Assembly (NCBI GenBank): GCA_025774805.1
Contig: JALGZR010000035.1
Coordinates: forward strand, 1 to 38,939
Direction: 5' to 3'
DNA length: 38,939 nt
From: a bacterium
GTDB lineage: Bacteria; ARS69
Shown: piece by piece, positions 7,799-17,402 of the stretch
How the letters are laid out: each line of letters begins with the position of its first letter
How positions within the stretch are numbered: position 1 is the first letter of the stretch
The notes under the pieces: model-generated
Told to the model about the DNA's origin: nothing
What the model saw: the letters and a program-made list of their open reading frames with translations, nothing else
Database searches by the model: none
Made by a program: the position numbers and the translations under genes

Positions 7799-9088
7799 CT
7801 AGAAGCTGTACCGGAGTCGAGTGTATACGTTGTCGTCCTCGTCGAAGGCGCCGAAAGTCGTCGTGCTCGAATTCCCCTCGAACACGTTCGCCCCAATCAC
7901 GACTTCCACGTCATCATTGACCTTGTAGCTGACGAGAGCCCGCACATGGGCGTCCTCGTCGGTCGGGGAGAGGAAGGCGAACACGGAGACTCGAATCGTC
8001 TGGTAGTGGAGCATCTTCTCCGCCCGGGCCGTCCAGAGGTGCCGGAACTCGTCCTCGGCGCCCGCTCCCCCCACGCTCTCCACGTACGCGTCGTGCTCCC
8101 GCATCCACTCGCCGTAGTACTGGAGCGTCACGTTGAAATCGGACAGGAGCTGTCGCTCGTAGCCGGCGAGGTAGCGAAGGGACGAGTTCTCGACGCTCGG
8201 ATCGTCGCCGTCCCGGTCGTCCCGGGAGTCGTACCAGCCCCCCTCGACCCAGGTGATGCCGCCCAGCGCGGAGCCGCGCAGGCTCGCTCCCCAGACGGAG
8301 AGCTCCGGGTGGATCGGATGGAAGGCGGGCGGGGGACCGGGGAAGAAAGCCCCGGGGTCCGAGCTCGATCGGACGCCCTCCGGGGTCTTGAAGAAGCCGT
8401 GGTAGCCGTAGAGCGATGCGGTGAAGTTTCCCACGTAGCGGGAAAGACGGAGCGCCCACTCCGCATTCCGCAGCGTGTTCGCCGGGCGCCGCGTCGGACC
8501 GAAGTCCGGCGGGGCCGTGATGGAGTAACGGTCCCCCGGCGCGGGCAGGCGATCGGGGGTGAACTCGGGCGTGACGACCAGGTCCACGTCGAAGGGCAGC
8601 GCGTAGAACCCGAGACGGATCGCGTCGGAGGGCGCCTTGAGGTACTGGTCCTCGCGTCCCGCGAAAAAGGACTCCCAGTCCTTCGGGAAGAGATCGTTCA
8701 CGAAGACGAGATCGCCCGTACCCCAGGTGAGCGCCTGCCTGCCGGCCTTGACGTCCAGCAGATCGCGCAGCGTCGTGAAGCGGAGGTATCCCTCCCGCAG
8801 CGCGACGTCGGTTTCGTCCCCCGCGACGTGATCCTGGAGGACGTCGAGCCGCACAAACGCCTCGCCCGCGTCGCCGTAGGCCGTGAGCCGGAGCTGGGCC
8901 CGCGTCTCCTGGAGCGTGAAGTCCTCCGCGTCGCCGTGGATCGAGGACTCCGCCGTGCGGACCCCGAAGGCCCCCTCCACGAAGCCGTGCACGTCGGCCT
9001 GCCCGGCCGCGGCGCCCGGGAGGGCGGCCGCGGCCAGTCCGGCGAGGAGTGAAGCGAACGGCGAGCGGAGACCCCGTGACGCCTTCAT
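7799..9088 (-). CDS. Outer-membrane beta-barrel protein of an RND export operon
   Basis: A 429-aa protein with a signal peptide (basic start MKASRGLRSPF, then a hydrophobic alanine-rich core ending AAAGQA). The mature part has alternating amphipathic strands rich in Tyr, Trp and Phe (for example VRLDVLQDHVAG, VTLQYYGEWM and LVSYKVNDDVEVVIGANVF) and ends YTRLRYSF with a terminal Phe, the usual BAM recognition signal. LDVKAGRQALTWGTGDLVFVN and NDLFPKDWESF resemble the DUF1302-type proteins often encoded beside MMPL exporters. Start ATG 9088 has AGGGAGAG upstream. The gene follows the LolA-like gene by 13 bases, so the two are one transcript. Substrate is unknown. Confidence 0.82.
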   Translation of the reverse strand: MKASRGLRSPFASLLAGLAAAALPGAAAGQADVHGFVEGAFGVRTAESSIHGDAEDFTLQETRAQLRLTAYGDAGEAFVRLDVLQDHVAGDETDVALREGYLRFTTLRDLLDVKAGRQALTWGTGDLVFVNDLFPKDWESFFAGREDQYLKAPSDAIRLGFYALPFDVDLVVTPEFTPDRLPAPGDRYSITAPPDFGPTRRPANTLRNAEWALRLSRYVGNFTASLYGYHGFFKTPEGVRSSSDPGAFFPGPPPAFHPIHPELSVWGASLRGSALGGITWVEGGWYDSRDDRDGDDPSVENSSLRYLAGYERQLLSDFNVTLQYYGEWMREHDAYVESVGGAGAEDEFRHLWTARAEKMLHYQTIRVSVFAFLSPTDEDAHVRALVSYKVNDDVEVVIGANVFEGNSSTTTFGAFDEDDNVYTRLRYSF

Positions 9089-9101
9089 CCGACGGCTCTC
9101 C

Positions 9102-9971
9102 CTACCGGCCCACGACGTCGGCGGGCGGGTTCTTGAGGTGGCGCTCGGTGAACACGTCGTCCTCGACTCCGATGTCGTACTGGACGTCGGTGAACTCCAC
9201 GACGGTCCGGTGGTTCTTGCGCTCATTCTTCATGCTGCGCCGGGTCACCGTGACGTAACCGCCGACCTCCTCGATCTCCTCGGCGAGGAACGTGCGCTCG
9301 AGGCGGTCCTTCTTGTCGTAGAACTCCTCCTTGAGGGGGAGCATGTGCTCCTTACCCACCCAGGTGACCTTCTTCGCGAAGGCGTCCTTGGACTTCGGAA
9401 CGCTCTCGATCACCCAGCAGGGCTTCCCGTCCAGCTCTTCCTCGCGCAATAGGGTGTGGTCGTCCTCCGTCCAGTGCCGGCCGGAGACGTCCTCGTAGGA
9501 GAAGTCGCTGCCCACGAAGGAGGAGCCCTTGTCCTTGGACGAGATGCGCTTCACGAGATCGACGGCCGGAATGTAGATCCACCGGGAGTCGTCCTTGTCC
9601 TGGTACTTCCAGACCATGAAGCTGGTCTTGCGGACGTCCCCCGGCTCGAGAAAGTACGTGTAGTACTTCTGCTCTCCGCCGTCCTCGGCGTCCCGGCGCA
9701 CCATGACGAACTTCCGGGACCGGGTCTTCCCCCGCTCGTCCTCGAGGGTCATCTCGACGACGGCGCTTCCGTCGTCCCCGGCGTAGAAGAGGTTGAGGTG
9801 CGCCTCCTTCATGATCTCGGTGGCGTCCTGGGGAGCGGCGGCGGTCGTTGCCGGGGCGTCCTCCTGGGCGGCGGCCGGAGCGGCGGGAAGCGTCGTCAGC
9901 AGGGCGAGAGCCCCGGCCGCCGTTCCGAGGAGGACACCCATGCGCGTCCGATTCCACGTTTTCCGAGACAT
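9102..9971 (-). CDS. LolA-like outer-membrane lipoprotein-sorting protein
   Basis: A 289-aa periplasmic protein with a signal peptide (MSRKTWNRTRMGVLLGTAAG, cleavage near AAAQ). The following domain is of the type annotated 'outer membrane lipoprotein-sorting protein' (LolA/LppX-like half-barrel that holds lipid or lipidated cargo). Typical features are EMTLEDERGKTRSRKFVM, DDSRWIYIPAVDLVKRISS, KGSSFVGSDFSYEDV and a late TRRSMKNERKNHRTVVEF. Start ATG 9971 has AAAGGAG nine bases upstream. The order exporter, LolA-like, barrel resembles MMPL operons in other diderms, where this protein is thought to shuttle hydrophobic cargo across the periplasm. The cargo here is unknown. Confidence 0.87.
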   Translation of the reverse strand: MSRKTWNRTRMGVLLGTAAGALALLTTLPAAPAAAQEDAPATTAAAPQDATEIMKEAHLNLFYAGDDGSAVVEMTLEDERGKTRSRKFVMVRRDAEDGGEQKYYTYFLEPGDVRKTSFMVWKYQDKDDSRWIYIPAVDLVKRISSKDKGSSFVGSDFSYEDVSGRHWTEDDHTLLREEELDGKPCWVIESVPKSKDAFAKKVTWVGKEHMLPLKEEFYDKKDRLERTFLAEEIEEVGGYVTVTRRSMKNERKNHRTVVEFTDVQYDIGVEDDVFTERHLKNPPADVVGR

Positions 9972-9999
9972 CGTCGTGCACTCCTTTCGGGATCGGAAA

Positions 10000-12327
10000 T
10001 CAGAGGGAAGGCGCCGGAGGGGCGGCCTTCGGGGTTCGGGAGCCGGCCAGGAACTTCGGGCTCATGAGCGACAGGATGGCCGGCAAGGAGAAGAGGGTCG
10101 TGAACCCCGACACCATCATGATCGCGAAGAAGAACGCGCTCACGGTGACATAGGGGACCAGGTTCGCGAAGAACATCGGGACGAAGCCGATGGAGATCAC
10201 GAGAATGTTTCGGGTGAGGGCGTGGGAGGGCGCCTCGAAGATGAGCTGCATGGCCTTTCGGAAGTCTCCGGTCGCCCGGTAGGCCTCGCGGGTCCGCTGG
10301 AGGAAGTGGATGGAGAAGTCGATGGAGAGCCCCAGCGTCAGCGAGGAGAGGACCGCGATGGGCATGTCGTAGGCCTTGCCGGCGAAACCGATGGATCCGT
10401 AGACGAGGGTAATGGTCGCGGTGAGCGGGATCATGGCCAGGAGGCCCAGCTTGACCGAGCGGAAGAGCCCGACCATCATCAGGAGCACGATGATCGCGCT
10501 CCCCGCCAGGGCCTTGCCCATGCCGGCCACCATCTTCTGCTGCCAGACCACGTTGATGTAGGGAAGCCCCGCCCACGCGATCTCCAGACCCGGATACGGA
10601 TTTCCCGCCAGGTATTCCTCGACGCTCTCGACGACGCTCACGACCTCCCGGTTCTCGCCCCGCCGCATCTGCACCCAGATGTTCGCGCGGTCGTTCTCCG
10701 GGGTAATGAGTTTGAAGAGGTCGTCGGGATCGCCTCCCGACATCTCGTAGAGGAAGATGTACTGGGCGATCTCCGTCCGGTCGTCGGGAATCACGGCGTG
10801 CTCCGGCCCCCCCTTCAGCTCCTCGCCCACCTTCTTCACGATGTCGGCGATCGACGTAGCCGCACCGACGTTCGGGTGCGCGGCGATGTGGTTCTGGAGC
10901 CGCTCGATGTAGCTCATGACCTCCGGGCTCTTGATGCCTTCCTCCTCGGGGCTCTGCACCGACAGGTACGCGAGGTACGTGCCCGCGAGGTGGTCGTTCA
11001 TCACGTCGTCGGCGACCCGCATCGGATGGCCGGCCTTGAACCACTTCACCGGGTTGTCGTTGACCTCGATCCTCGTCAGACCGATCAGCGAGACGATCAG
11101 GATGGCGATCCCCGCGACCACGATCGGAATGCGGAGCCGGAGCGAGAGGTCACGCACGAGGTGCATCGAAGCCCGCATGACCTTTCCGCTCTCCGGGGCG
11201 GCGCCGAACTTCTCGAGGGCCTTCTTCGGCAGCAGAACCGCGTAGGCCGTGTTGAACGTCACCGATAGGAACCAGGCGCTCGCGATGCCGAACGCAACGA
11301 ACGCCCCGAAGACCCGGACCGGAGGGATCGGGGTGGCGGTCAGTGAGGCGAAGCCGACGACCGTCGTGATCGAGGTGAAGAGCATCGGGACGAAGAGATC
11401 GTCCATCGTTTCCCGGACGGTTCGCTTCATGTCGCCGTGCTCGGGGTACTTGGCGTGGAACTCCGTGAGCACGTGGATGGAGTCCAGCACCGCGATCGGG
11501 ATCAGGAAGATCGGGATCATCGAGCTCATGATGTGAACCGTGAACCCCGTTCCGATCAGGAGCCCCATCGTCCAGATGACACTCATCATCGCCACGATCA
11601 TCGGGGCGAGCACCAGCCGGACGTTCCGGAAGAAGTAGAGCATCAGGAGGAAGATGATCAGGAACGCGGCGGGAGCCGAGATCGCCATCTGCACGAACAT
11701 CTCGTTTCCGAACGTGTCCTGGGCGAGCGGGACCCCGGCGAGGTGGTACTCCTCGTCGCCTCCCAGCTCGTCGATCACGGCCCGGATCTCGTCGGCGACC
11801 CGCTTCGCCACGTCCTTGGACTCGAGAGGGATGAACAGCGCCATCGCCCTGCCGTCGTCCGAGGCGAGCTTCCCGCGCAGGACCGGGTTGTCCCGGATCT
11901 GGACGAGGATTCTCTCCGAGTCGGCGACCGTCTCGGGAACGTCCTCCATCAGCGTGCTGACGCGAAGGGTGCCGAGCTCGTCCGTCGTGATGTCGTCGAC
12001 CTCGGTGGGGGCGAGGATGTCGTACTCGATGACCCCCTCCATGTCGCGGACCGCCTCGGTGATCGCGGCGACGCGCTCGAGGGTCTCCGGACGGAAGACG
12101 CCCTCCTCGCGCACGATGCCCACGACGAGGATGTCGTTCAGCCCGAAGGTCTCCTTCACGTCGTCGTGAAAGACCCGAACCGCCTCGTCCGCGGGGAGCA
12201 TGTTCTCGGGATCCGTGTCGATGAGGATCCTCGGGATCTGCAGTCCGAACGCGACCGTGACCAGCACGGTCGCCGCGATCACCCACCTCGGGTGGTTCAG
12301 GGAGAGCCGGAGCAGCGCCTTCTTCAT
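10000..12327 (-). CDS. RND/MMPL-family exporter
   Basis: A 775-aa inner-membrane protein with two repeats of one N-terminal transmembrane helix, a large periplasmic domain and a block of five helices. The first repeat begins MKKALLRLSLNHPRWVIAAT and includes DTDPENMLPADEAVRVFHDD. The second begins around IVVAGIAILIVSLIGLTRIE. Helix blocks contain IPIFLIPIAVLDSIHVLTEF and SSLTLGLSIDFSIHFLQRTR, the latter with the acidic residues expected for proton coupling. Start ATG 12327 has GGAAGGAA upstream; the 22 extra codons to 12393 would overlap the sigma-54 promoter. It is the first gene of the operon. By family it exports lipids or hydrophobic molecules; the substrate cannot be told from sequence. 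Confidence 0.9.
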   Translation of the reverse strand: MKKALLRLSLNHPRWVIAATVLVTVAFGLQIPRILIDTDPENMLPADEAVRVFHDDVKETFGLNDILVVGIVREEGVFRPETLERVAAITEAVRDMEGVIEYDILAPTEVDDITTDELGTLRVSTLMEDVPETVADSERILVQIRDNPVLRGKLASDDGRAMALFIPLESKDVAKRVADEIRAVIDELGGDEEYHLAGVPLAQDTFGNEMFVQMAISAPAAFLIIFLLMLYFFRNVRLVLAPMIVAMMSVIWTMGLLIGTGFTVHIMSSMIPIFLIPIAVLDSIHVLTEFHAKYPEHGDMKRTVRETMDDLFVPMLFTSITTVVGFASLTATPIPPVRVFGAFVAFGIASAWFLSVTFNTAYAVLLPKKALEKFGAAPESGKVMRASMHLVRDLSLRLRIPIVVAGIAILIVSLIGLTRIEVNDNPVKWFKAGHPMRVADDVMNDHLAGTYLAYLSVQSPEEEGIKSPEVMSYIERLQNHIAAHPNVGAATSIADIVKKVGEELKGGPEHAVIPDDRTEIAQYIFLYEMSGGDPDDLFKLITPENDRANIWVQMRRGENREVVSVVESVEEYLAGNPYPGLEIAWAGLPYINVVWQQKMVAGMGKALAGSAIIVLLMMVGLFRSVKLGLLAMIPLTATITLVYGSIGFAGKAYDMPIAVLSSLTLGLSIDFSIHFLQRTREAYRATGDFRKAMQLIFEAPSHALTRNILVISIGFVPMFFANLVPYVTVSAFFFAIMMVSGFTTLFSLPAILSLMSPKFLAGSRTPKAAPPAPSL

Positions 12328-12374
12328 CACGGTTCCTTCCGTCCGAGAGAGCTTCGATCGTCTTTCCCAAGGGA

Positions 12375-12392
12375 AAAGCAACACTCGGGCCA
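12375..12392 (-). promoter_or_regulatory. Sigma-54 (-24/-12) promoter of the exporter operon
   Basis: Read on the minus strand the site is TGGCCCGAGTGTTGCTTT. It matches the consensus TGGCACG-N4-TTGCW with one change (A to C in the -24 box) and has exact GG-N10-GC spacing. The predicted start near 12366 would leave a leader of about 39 bases before the exporter ATG. A sigma-54 activator gene lies divergently 240 bases away, which strongly supports the call. Confidence 0.8.
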
Positions 12393-12486
12393 ATTGTCCT
12401 CGGAGGGCCCGGTCGTTCGATCTTGATGAATGACAATGGGTTATGAGAACATAGACACCCTCACGAGCAGGAATGATGATGCGGAA

Positions 12487-12549
12487 TGTTGCGCGACAGC
12501 GAGTTCCGGGGCATCATTGTGTTGCAGCCCGCGTGCAACATGATGCAAC
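12487..12549. promoter_or_regulatory. Candidate upstream activator sites (TGTTGC inverted repeats)
   Basis: Three related motifs lie in 63 bases. They are an imperfect palindrome TGTTGCGCGACA (12487-12498, 10 of 12 symmetric), a perfect inverted repeat TGTTGCA-N7-TGCAACA (12520-12540), and a further half site TGCAAC (12544-12549). They are about 120-185 bases upstream of the predicted sigma-54 start, the usual place for enhancer sites. They also lie just in front of the activator's own start, allowing autoregulation. Binding by the 12565 regulator is inferred. Confidence 0.55.
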
Positions 12550-12564
12550 GTCCCGGAGGACCTC

Positions 12565-13920
12565 GTGACCGAGCGAGCCGGAACCCTCGAAGTCTGCATG
12601 GCGCAGAAGGCCAACATGGAGGCCATCTTCCACAGCGTGGCCGACGGAATCCTCACCTTCGACAACGACCGCCGGGTGGTCAACGCAAATGTCGCGGCCG
12701 TCGCGATGCTCGGCGTGGACGAGACGCGGGTCGCCGGACGCCCCGCGGGAGAGGTGCTTCCCGGGCGTCTCGGAGACGTGGATGCGCTGCTGGCCGAGAC
12801 CCTCGCCACGGGGGAGAGCGTCCACGGTAGGGAGAATCTCCTCGTCGGGGCGGCCGGGCGGGAGATCCGTGTGCTGATCACGACGAGCCGACTCTACGAC
12901 CGGAACGGGGAAGTCGGCGGCGCGGTCGTCGTGCTGCGCGACGTGACCCACGTGCGCGAGCTGGAGGTGCGCCTCGAGGAGCGGACCCGGCTGCACTCGA
13001 TCATCGGGAAGAGCCACGCGATGCAGGAGATGTTCCGGTTGATCGAAGAGGTGGCCCCGACCGACTCCACCGTTCTGATCGAGGGGGAGTCGGGCACGGG
13101 CAAGGAGCTCGTCGCGGACGCGATCCACCGCTCGAGCCGCCGCGCGCAGGGGCCCTTCGTCAAGGTGAACTGCTCCGCGCTCTCGGAGGGGCTGCTCGAG
13201 AGCGAGCTCTTCGGTCACGTCAAGGGTGCCTTCACCGGCGCGCTGCAGGATCGCGTCGGACGCTTCGAGAGGGCCGACGACGGCACGCTGCTCCTCGACG
13301 AGGTCGGAGACCTTCCCGAGAGGATTCAGGTCAAGCTCCTGAGGGTTCTGCAGGAGCGGGAGATCGAGCGGGTGGGGGACAGCCGCGTTCGCCGCGTCAA
13401 CGTACGCATCCTGGCCGCCACGCACCGATCGCTCCGCCGCCTCGTCGACGAGGGGGCGTTTCGCCAGGACCTCTACTACCGCCTGCACGTGATCCCGATC
13501 CGGGTGACGCCGCTGCGGGAGCGCCGGGAGGACATTCCCGATCTCGCCGCCGCGTTCCTCCATGAGCTGGGCACGGCGGCGGGCAAGAAGCTCGAGCGCA
13601 TCTCCCCCGACGCCCTGCGCGTGCTCATGGATCATCGCTGGCCGGGCAACGTCCGCGAGCTCCGCAACGCCGTCGAGCACGCGGTCGTCAAGTGCCGGGG
13701 CTCGGTCCTTCTCGTCGAGGATCTTCCGCGCGAGCTGATCGAGGAGTCGGCGGGAGTGTCCCGTCTGGCGCGCACGCCCTCTCGCGACCGCGAGGGGGAG
13801 CGCATCCGGGAGGCGCTGGAGGCGACGGGATGGAACCGGGGAGAGGCGGCCCGACGGCTGGGCATCGATCGCTCCACGCTCTGGCGGAAGATGAAGAAAC
13901 TGGGCATCGCACCGGGCTAG
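12565..13920 (+). CDS. PAS-containing sigma-54-dependent activator
   Basis: A 451-aa enhancer-binding protein with a PAS domain (about residues 15-130, starting [20 protein letters not shown] and ending [14 protein letters not shown]). An AAA+ core follows (about 145-380) with Walker A GESGTGKE, the GAFTGA loop, Walker [11 protein letters not shown] and [11 protein letters not shown] Fis-type HTH closes the chain ([20 protein letters not shown], about 424-443). Start GTG 12565 has CGGAGGA six to seven bases upstream. The PAS domain suggests it senses a small ligand or redox state; no cofactor residue can be assigned. It is divergent from the exporter operon, whose promoter is a near-perfect sigma-54 site, so it is the likely regulator. 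Its TAG shares a CTAG with the stop of the converging ATPase gene. Confidence 0.92.
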   Translation: MTERAGTLEVCMAQKANMEAIFHSVADGILTFDNDRRVVNANVAAVAMLGVDETRVAGRPAGEVLPGRLGDVDALLAETLATGESVHGRENLLVGAAGREIRVLITTSRLYDRNGEVGGAVVVLRDVTHVRELEVRLEERTRLHSIIGKSHAMQEMFRLIEEVAPTDSTVLIEGESGTGKELVADAIHRSSRRAQGPFVKVNCSALSEGLLESELFGHVKGAFTGALQDRVGRFERADDGTLLLDEVGDLPERIQVKLLRVLQEREIERVGDSRVRRVNVRILAATHRSLRRLVDEGAFRQDLYYRLHVIPIRVTPLRERREDIPDLAAAFLHELGTAAGKKLERISPDALRVLMDHRWPGNVRELRNAVEHAVVKCRGSVLLVEDLPRELIEESAGVSRLARTPSRDREGERIREALEATGWNRGEAARRLGIDRSTLWRKMKKLGIAPG

Positions 13921-16900
13921 CCTGCCGTCCGCTCCGCCTCCGACCGGCCGGAGACGCGGGCCACCGCCCACAGCTCGCGGACGATCCGGGCCACGTCCTC
14001 GGAGGCGAGGGTTCCGCCCGCCACGGGCAACGCGCAGGCCGCGAGCACGCGAGCGCGAACGCCGTCCTCGTCGAGCGGAGGACGCTCATCGAGATACCCC
14101 TCTCCGGTGAGATACTCCCTCAGATCGTCGCGCTTGCTCCGGCGGAAGTGCTTCACCTGGCCCGCCTCGATGGCCTGCATCAAGAGACGCGCGTCCCCCC
14201 CTTGCGTGTCCACGAGCTCCAGCACGCGCGGCCGCAGGGTCTCGCTCACTCCGGCATCGCGCAGGGCCGAGGCGTCCACCGGTCGCCCGCGACCGATTCG
14301 CCAGGCCGCGATGAACGCGTCGACGAGCTGCACCCGCGCGGCGATCCGGGCGGCGGCCTCCTCGCCGACGAGACCCTCGGCGGTCTCGTTCTCCTCCACG
14401 GCGCGCCACTGGCCGATCGTCCGGACGTGGTTCCGGAGCAGCCGGTGAAGAAGGGGCAGATCGTCCCGCAGCAGGTGAAAGAGGTGCACCTCTCCCGACG
14501 GCCGGCTCGGGTCGAATCGTTCCACCTTCAGGCGCGCCCCATAGTCCTCCGGACGTTCGTCGCCGGGCGACGGAACGGAGGGAAGGCCCGGGACCACGAG
14601 CTCCCCGGCGTCGGTCACGGCGCGATCGAACCCGCGCAGAGCGGCGAGGTCGAAGCGCACCGCTCCGGGGACCCCCTCCCTCTCCAGACGGTGGTCCCAC
14701 GCGGCCGCGTCGGCGGGATTCGCGCTCAGGTAGAACACCTGCCGTCCCTCGTCCCGGACGAGTGCGGCCAGGCTGCCCGCTACGGCGTGGAAGCGCTCGG
14801 GGTCGCTCGTGGTGAGCACCTCGTCGAGCACGAGGGGCAGCGGCCCTCCCGACGTCCGTTCCACCGCGCCCGCGAACGCGAGGCGCACGGCGAGAAGAAG
14901 CTGCACGCGCGTGCCGTCGGAGAGCTCACCGAGAGATCTCGTCCGGAGGGTCGCGCTCTCCCGCGCCCGGAGACGGGGCGGTTCCGTCTCCGTGTCGATC
15001 TCGAACGACCACTCGTGACCGGTGAAGCGATCGAAGAGCGCGCGGGCGCGACGGACCACGGCGGGACGTTGCGCGCGATCGTGCTCCTCCCGAATCCGCT
15101 CGACGAGGAACCGGCCGGCGGCGGCGCGCATCGCCTCCTCCCGCCGGGCGGCGAGCTCCTCGATCGCCTCGTCCCGCCGGGCCAGGGCCGACTCCAGCTC
15201 CGCGCCCTTCCGCGCGCGCTCGACGCCGGCCCGGATGCGTCCGATCCGCTCCTGCAGCTCGCCGAACCGATCCGCCTCCCGCTCCGCCGCGGCGATACGC
15301 TCCTCGAGGCGGGTCCCGTCCAAACCGCGAAGATCGTCCCGATCTCCGAGCCGCCTCTCCGCCTTCGCGACCCCCGCGGCGACCTCGGTCCGCTTCGCGA
15401 CGAGCGCGCGGCGCCTCTCCGCCAGCGGGATGTGCTCCTCCAACCACGCTTCGTCCGGTGAGCTCCGACCCAAGGTGCGCCAGAAATCCTCGAGTTCGCG
15501 ATCCGTGGTCGCGAGCTTCTTCCGGAGGATCTCGAGGTCCCGCTCCTCGCGCTCCCGGGCGGCATCCGCGTGGCCGCGCGCCGCGCTTCTCTCCCGAAGT
15601 CCCTCGATGCGCGTCTCGGCCTCCGCGGCGTCGTCGGCGATCGGCTCGCCATGACCGGCCAACCACGCATTCAGCGCGTCCCGGCTCGCGGCGGTCCGCC
15701 TCTCGATCTCCTCGTGCAGCTCACGCGCCGCCTCCGCCGCCCGCTCGGCGTCGCGCCACGCCGCGAGCTCGCGTCCGAGCGCCGCGAGGGTGAGGTCGGA
15801 TCGACCGGGGTCGACGCCCAGCGTGTCCCGGATCGCCTCGCGTTCGGCCGCGAGCTCCTCGCCCTCTTCTCGGAGCGCCTCCTCTCGCCGTCTCAGCTCG
15901 TCGATCCGAATCCGAGCGCTCTCGCGCAGCACCGCCTCCGCGCGGGCCGACGCGAGCTCTCGCCGGCGCCTCCGCACCGTGGATGGGGACCACTCCGCCG
16001 GATCCTCCAGCCCGAGCTCGCCCCACCGCCGGCCCATCTCCTCGCGGCGCCGCTCCGCGCCCCGGCCGACGGCCCCTCGCGCCGCGGCCAGCAGCAGCCC
16101 GACTCCCACACCGGCAAGGCCCCAGGCGACGGGATCGACGAGCAGCGCGAGCGCCGTGCCTCCGGCCAAGAGGAGAGCGGCGGCAATCCCGGCCGCCGGG
16201 ATTCGGGCGCGGGGACGCTTCGATTCGGCCAGCCACGCGTCGAGGATCTCGACTCCCTCCTCGAGGACGTACGGGGGAACGGCGTCCTCCCCCCCGGCCG
16301 ACGCCCCGAGCCAAGCGCGCTCGTGATGGAGAGCCGTGCCGGCCTGACGGAGCCGCTCGGCTCTCTCCAGAAACGCGTCCAGGGAATCGAGGGCCTCGCC
16401 GTCGGGCGGCGGCGACTCGGCGACGTCCCGGTCGCCGGCGAGAGCGGCCCTCGCCTTCCGCGCCGCGCCCGCGGTCTCCGCCGCATGCCGCGCCGCCGCC
16501 TCGCGCTCGCTTTCCCGCTGCCGGAGCTTCCGGCCGCGCTCGCTCCACGTGCGCCACTCCTGCTCGTCGAGGGGTCCGTCGGGGAGACGCGCCGCCGCGG
16601 CGGCGGCAATCGAGTCGTCGCGTCGTCGGGTCGCCTCCGCGATCTCGTCGGCGAGCTGCCGTCGTCGCTCCTTCAGGTGGTCGAGGCGCTCCCGCTCGTC
16701 CCCGCGAAACCGCTCGAGCTCCGGGGGGAGCGCGGCGAGCTCGGCGTCCACGTCCTCCAGATCTCCGCGCTCCTCGGCCAGATCCCGGGCCCGTCGCAGG
16801 GGCTCGAGGTCGGCCGCCGCGCGGCGCGCCCGATCACGGTCGCGCTCCGACTCGCGGAGCCCCCGCTCTTCCTCGGCGAGCGCCCGCTGTTCGGCGCGGA

Positions 16901-17402
16901 CTCGCGCGACCTCCGACCGCGCCTCGCGCAGCCGACTCACCTCCTTCAGACGCGCCGTGCTCCGCAGGGGGAACAGCTCGTCGCGCACGCGGCCGGGCTC
17001 GTACCCCCCCGCCATCTGCCGTCGGATCTCCCGCGCGATTCCCGCGTCGGTGCCGCCGTCCTCGACGAGGAGGTCGCGGAGCCCCAGGAAGAAACAGCCG
17101 CTCGTCTCCGGATCGGGGAGCGGGGGCGGCCCGTACGAAGTGCCGTCGCGGAGCCATCGGACGTCGCGGCCGTCGCGCTCCGCGATCCAGACCGTCTCTC
17201 CGTCCGCCCACTCACCGACGACGGAGACCCGATCGGAGGAGAGTGTCGACGGCCAGAGGAGCGCGCGGACCGCACGCGCGAGGGTCGTCTTCCCCGAGCC
17301 GTTGGGACCCAGGACGAGATTCGTGCCCGCGGCGATGTCCTCGAGCGTGAACCCGTCGGGGACCCCGGGCATCCGTCGGATCTCGAGTCGAGTGAGTCTC
17401 AC
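13917..17402 (-). CDS. SbcC/YhaN-like ATPase of an SMC-type nuclease complex
   Basis: A 1161-aa SMC/Rad50-like ATPase, partner of the nuclease encoded upstream. It has an N-terminal Walker A, GPNGSGKT (residues 32-39), and very long Arg/Glu/Ala-rich coiled-coil arms. An Ala/Leu hydrophobic hairpin sits around residues 400-440 ([19 protein letters not shown]), as in YhaN proteins. The signature motif is [20 protein letters not shown] and Walker B is [13 protein letters not shown] helical C-terminal extension of roughly 250 residues follows (including [20 protein letters not shown] and [16 protein letters not shown]), which SbcC itself lacks. Start GTG 17402 overlaps the nuclease TGA in a GTGA, implying coupled translation. 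A zinc-hook CxxC is not visible, which fits YhaN rather than Rad50/SbcC. It probably acts in DNA end processing or repair; membrane association is possible. Confidence 0.87.
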   Translation of the reverse strand: MRLTRLEIRRMPGVPDGFTLEDIAAGTNLVLGPNGSGKTTLARAVRALLWPSTLSSDRVSVVGEWADGETVWIAERDGRDVRWLRDGTSYGPPPLPDPETSGCFFLGLRDLLVEDGGTDAGIAREIRRQMAGGYEPGRVRDELFPLRSTARLKEVSRLREARSEVARVRAEQRALAEEERGLRESERDRDRARRAAADLEPLRRARDLAEERGDLEDVDAELAALPPELERFRGDERERLDHLKERRRQLADEIAEATRRRDDSIAAAAAARLPDGPLDEQEWRTWSERGRKLRQRESEREAAARHAAETAGAARKARAALAGDRDVAESPPPDGEALDSLDAFLERAERLRQAGTALHHERAWLGASAGGEDAVPPYVLEEGVEILDAWLAESKRPRARIPAAGIAAALLLAGGTALALLVDPVAWGLAGVGVGLLLAAARGAVGRGAERRREEMGRRWGELGLEDPAEWSPSTVRRRRRELASARAEAVLRESARIRIDELRRREEALREEGEELAAEREAIRDTLGVDPGRSDLTLAALGRELAAWRDAERAAEAARELHEEIERRTAASRDALNAWLAGHGEPIADDAAEAETRIEGLRERSAARGHADAAREREERDLEILRKKLATTDRELEDFWRTLGRSSPDEAWLEEHIPLAERRRALVAKRTEVAAGVAKAERRLGDRDDLRGLDGTRLEERIAAAEREADRFGELQERIGRIRAGVERARKGAELESALARRDEAIEELAARREEAMRAAAGRFLVERIREEHDRAQRPAVVRRARALFDRFTGHEWSFEIDTETEPPRLRARESATLRTRSLGELSDGTRVQLLLAVRLAFAGAVERTSGGPLPLVLDEVLTTSDPERFHAVAGSLAALVRDEGRQVFYLSANPADAAAWDHRLEREGVPGAVRFDLAALRGFDRAVTDAGELVVPGLPSVPSPGDERPEDYGARLKVERFDPSRPSGEVHLFHLLRDDLPLLHRLLRNHVRTIGQWRAVEENETAEGLVGEEAAARIAARVQLVDAFIAAWRIGRGRPVDASALRDAGVSETLRPRVLELVDTQGGDARLLMQAIEAGQVKHFRRSKRDDLREYLTGEGYLDERPPLDEDGVRARVLAACALPVAGGTLASEDVARIVRELWAVARVSGRSEAERTAG

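Noticed and set aside
7783-7802. A possible right end of a CTAG foldback at the barrel gene stop (CGGGCTAG)
   Set aside because: Only eight bases agree with the element ends and no partner arm lies within 250 bases. The CTAG is explained by the gene's stop codon.
7148-9052. A 634-codon + strand frame opposite the barrel and DUF genes
   Set aside because: The minus-strand genes have signal peptides, ribosome sites and a coherent operon layout. The + frame shows no domain.
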